Origin: Nitrospinota bacterium
GTDB lineage: Bacteria; Nitrospirota; Thermodesulfovibrionia; Thermodesulfovibrionales; UBA1546
Direction: 5' to 3'
Assembly (NCBI GenBank): GCA_018896985.1
Contig: JAHILQ010000268.1
Coordinates: 1 to 5,935, forward strand
Length of the DNA: 5,935 nucleotides
Below are positions 4,931 through 5,935 of this stretch, piece by piece. The notes beneath the pieces were generated by a model. The model did no database searches. It was given only the letters and a program-made list of their open reading frames with translations, and was not told the DNA's origin. The position numbers were made by a program, and so were the translations under genes. The stretch's first letter is position 1. Each line of letters opens with the position of its first letter.

Positions 4931-4963
4931 TCCCCCGATCAAGTCGGAGGAGGAGTATGACAG
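4914..4963 (-). repeat. Diverged palindromic repeat copy 1
   Basis: The outer ends CTGGAT (4914-4919) and ATGACAG (4957-4963) and the centre CCCGATCAAGTCGG match the intact element at 4994-5023 read in reverse. An extra 11-12 nt (around 4920-4930) and G/A changes on the right arm have degraded its stem. It is probably an old or recombinant copy. Confidence 0.6.
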
Positions 4964-4971
4964 AATAAGAA

Positions 4972-4985
4972 GTCATTCCCCGACT
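4972..4985 (+). repeat. Truncated palindromic repeat copy 2
   Basis: GTCATTCCCCGACT is identical to the first 14 nt of the intact copy that begins 22 nt downstream at 4994, then stops mid-element. It is a tandem partial duplication of the left arm. Confidence 0.65.
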
Positions 4986-4993
4986 CCCTACTT

Positions 4994-5023
4994 GTCATTC
5001 CCCGACTTGATCGGGGAATCCAG
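4994..5023 (+). repeat. Intact palindromic repeat copy 3
   Basis: This 30-nt element begins GTCATTCCCCGA and ends TCGGGGAATCCAG. It folds as a 9-bp stem (ATTCCCCGA 4997-5005 with TCGGGGAAT 5011-5019) around a CTTGA loop. Its ATTCC...GGAAT architecture resembles the dispersed REP or dRS3 class of intergenic repeats, but I cannot assign it to a named family. Confidence 0.8.
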
Positions 5024-5036
5024 AAAGAACAAAAAT

Positions 5037-5066
5037 CCGGATTCCGCATCAAGTGCGGAATGACAG
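5037..5066 (-). repeat. Intact palindromic repeat copy 4, inverted
   Basis: This 30-nt element lies in opposite orientation to the copy at 4994-5023, 13 nt away. An 8-bp stem, ATTCCGCA (5041-5048) with TGCGGAAT (5054-5061), encloses TCAAG, the complement of the CTTGA loop. Stem bases differ from copy 3 on both arms in a way that keeps pairing. Confidence 0.8.
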
Positions 5067-5100
5067 GAACAAGGTAACTCTGCAGCAAGTCCATTCCAAT

Positions 5101-5135
5101 AAAAAAGCCGTCCCGATGTAATGCCGGGACGACTT
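5101..5135 (-). terminator. Intrinsic terminator after rpmE
   Basis: Read on the minus strand, an 11-bp stem (5135-5125 with 5115-5105, one G-U pair) has the core CGTCCCG/CGGGACG and a 9-nt loop (5124-5116). It is followed by a run of six U residues (5106-5101, the first two in the stem). It lies 18 nt after the rpmE stop and separates rpmE from the DUF1385 operon. Confidence 0.85.
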
Positions 5136-5153
5136 TTATCTTCTTAAGCTTAT

Positions 5154-5363
5154 CTACTTCTTGGTCTTTTTTGCGTATTTCTTCTTAAACTTCTCCACCC
5201 TTCCTTCAGCATCAAGTATCTTCTGCTTTCCGGTAAAAAACGGGTGGCACACTGAGCAGATATCAACATGAATCTTAGGATTCGTTGACCTTGTGACAAA
5301 ACTATCGCCACAGGCGCAGGCCGTCTTCACCTCTTTATATTCAGGATGTATTCCTTCCTTCAA
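5154..5363 (-). CDS. rpmE: Large ribosomal subunit protein bL31 (zinc-binding type)
   Basis: This 69-residue protein of the 50S subunit contacts 5S rRNA and bridges to the 30S head. 'MKEGIHPEYKEV' is the canonical N-terminus. Four cysteines, C16-x-C18 and C36-x-x-C39, make the zinc site that defines the C+ form; organisms often have a C- paralogue for zinc limitation. 'CHPFFTGKQKILDAEGRVEKF' (39-59) is the typical core, followed by a Lys-rich tail. The start codon is TTG at 5363, not ATG. It is fixed by AAGGAGG 6 nt upstream and by the perfect family N-terminus. The gene has its own promoter and terminator, so it is probably a single-gene unit between the accC-PilZ and DUF1385-prfA-prmC operons. 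Confidence 0.98.
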   Translation of the reverse strand: MKEGIHPEYKEVKTACACGDSFVTRSTNPKIHVDICSVCHPFFTGKQKILDAEGRVEKFKKKYAKKTKK

Positions 5364-5369
5364 CTCAAT

Positions 5370-5376
5370 CCTCCTT
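5370..5376 (-). promoter_or_regulatory. Shine-Dalgarno site that fixes the TTG start of rpmE
   Basis: AAGGAGG on the minus strand, 6 nt before TTG at 5363. The strong site compensates for the weak start codon. Confidence 0.8.
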
Positions 5377-5389
5377 AATGTGTTTTATT

Positions 5390-5419
5390 ATTATAAAAAA
5401 TCTTGAATACTTTTAGCAA
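5390..5419 (-). promoter_or_regulatory. Sigma70-type promoter of rpmE
   Basis: On the minus strand, TTGCTA (5419-5414, 4 of 6) is followed after 18 nt by a perfect TATAAT (5395-5390). The expected start of transcription near 5383 leaves a leader of about 20 nt containing the Shine-Dalgarno. No zinc-uptake-regulator palindrome was recognised around it. Confidence 0.65.
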
Positions 5420-5442
5420 CAAGACGACACCGGATAACACCT

Positions 5443-5736
5443 TCAGCCTTCCAGATACCTCTTGATTTTCTCACTATTTTCAGCGGAAAGCTCAACGAAT
5501 TTAACGCCTATGCCGACATTGGGCTGGGCGTGCTGAACACGAGCCATCACCTTAATGGCATCTTCTCGGATTTTAAAGCTGAGTTCAAAAATTGTTCCTG
5601 CAATAAAACTGAACTGCGTGTAGATATACATGCCGTCTATGCTTATATCAAGCGCCTCTGCTTTTGTTACGCCATTTATCACTACATCTTTGTTTACCAG
5701 CGCCCTTCTTGTTCTCCTGTCATCTGTGCCGCTCAT
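5443..5736 (-). CDS. PilZ domain protein (putative c-di-GMP receptor)
   Basis: This 97-residue protein is a stand-alone PilZ domain. The N-terminal RxxxR motif is R7-R-T-R-R11, and the second motif, (D/N)-x-S-x-x-G, is D30-I-S32-I-D-G35 on strand 'ALDISIDGMYI'. Together these are the residues that bind cyclic di-GMP in this family. 'ARVQHAQPNVGIGVKFVEL' (65-83) is the typical closing barrel segment, followed by a short helix. There is no other domain, signal peptide or membrane segment, so it probably acts by binding a partner protein. The ATG overlaps the accC stop as ATGA (5733-5736), and AGGA lies 6 nt upstream, implying translational coupling to biotin carboxylase. No clear terminator follows before the rpmE promoter. 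Confidence 0.9.
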   Translation of the reverse strand: MSGTDDRRTRRALVNKDVVINGVTKAEALDISIDGMYIYTQFSFIAGTIFELSFKIREDAIKVMARVQHAQPNVGIGVKFVELSAENSEKIKRYLEG

Positions 5737-5935
5737 TGTTTATCCTGTACTGAACCGTTAATCTTATCAACAAACCCTGTATTGAACTCGCCGTTCACAA
5801 AGTCAGGGTGTGAAAAGACCTTCTTATGAAAAGGTATTGTTGTCTTTATTCCCTCAATAATAAATTCATCGAGGGCGCGTTTCATTATTGAGATAGCCTC
5901 TTCCCTGTTTCTGCCGTGCGCAATTACCTTTGCTA
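5733..5935 (-). CDS. accC: Biotin carboxylase subunit of acetyl-CoA carboxylase, C-terminal end (partial)
   Basis: The last 66 codons enter from the right edge (first full codon at 5933) and end with TGA at 5735-5733. 'AKVIAHGRNREEAISIMKRA' and 'LDEFIIEGIKTTIPFHKKVF' match the C-terminal domain of AccC, where '(A/S)KxIxxGxxRxxAIxxMxxAL' and 'EGIKTT(I/L)PFH' are family signatures. The enzyme carboxylates biotin on the carrier protein with ATP and bicarbonate, the first step of malonyl-CoA and fatty acid synthesis. The catalytic and ATP-grasp regions are outside the window. Pyruvate carboxylase subunit A shares this C-terminus, so that identity is possible. The gene overlaps the PilZ start by 4 nt. 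A short polar tail (INGSVQDKQ) follows the conserved end. Confidence 0.9.
   Translation of the reverse strand, partial: AKVIAHGRNREEAISIMKRALDEFIIEGIKTTIPFHKKVFSHPDFVNGEFNTGFVDKINGSVQDKQ

Noticed and set aside
4914..5066. Insertion sequence or CRISPR in the rpmE-DUF1385 spacer
   Set aside because: There is no transposase frame or target-site duplication, the repeat copies alternate in orientation, and the spacers are irregular and very short.
5364..5442. Terminator or L31/zinc-responsive operator upstream of rpmE
   Set aside because: The GGTGTTATCCGGTGTC stretch is a short direct repeat, not a hairpin, and no Zur-like palindrome could be made out.
1..5935. A defence, toxin-antitoxin or biosynthetic system
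   Set aside because: Every gene except the 59-aa protein belongs to a recognised housekeeping or signalling family, and nothing in the window resembles such a system.

Overview
The window is a compact bacterial housekeeping segment with short intergenic gaps, Shine-Dalgarno-led genes and sigma70-type promoters. It looks like a Gram-negative-type bacterium. A subunit c with a cleavable-looking signal peptide, an atpBE pair separated from the other ATP synthase genes, and the rpmE / DUF1385 / prfA / prmC order would fit Nitrospirota or a Desulfobacterota-like lineage. That placement is a tentative inference, because no rRNA or other strong taxonomic marker is present.

Layout, left to right. 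Plus strand: the last codons of a glycerophosphodiester phosphodiesterase (1-83). A consensus promoter (86-114) then drives an unrecognised 59-residue protein (143-322) and an archaeal-RibL-like HxGH nucleotidyltransferase (348-794). The end of the RibL-like frame is itself a near-perfect terminator hairpin (753-795), shared with the convergent ATP synthase operon. Minus strand, read right to left from 5935: the C-terminus of biotin carboxylase (accC) overlaps a PilZ-domain protein by 4 nt. rpmE (ribosomal protein L31) follows with its own promoter, a TTG start and a clear terminator. Next is a 230-nt spacer filled with palindromic repeat copies, then the DUF1385 membrane protein / prfA / prmC operon. 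Last is atpB-atpE, with its own promoter.

Functionally, prfA and prmC form a release factor and its methyltransferase: PrmC methylates the glutamine of the GGQ motif in RF1. atpB and atpE encode the two subunits that make the proton path of the F0 motor. The accC-PilZ overlap places a putative c-di-GMP receptor in translational contact with the first step of fatty acid synthesis.

The most unusual content is repetitive DNA. Three heptanucleotide arrays, all of the form GAGTNNN but with different NNN, lie inside prmC and appear to be in-frame expansions of surface loops. In one array the only degenerate units are the two where a perfect repeat would put an in-frame TGA. The spacer upstream of DUF1385 holds a family of 30-nt palindromic elements with a conserved CTTGA/TCAAG loop and compensatory stem changes. 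No CRISPR array, insertion sequence, tRNA or defence system was seen.
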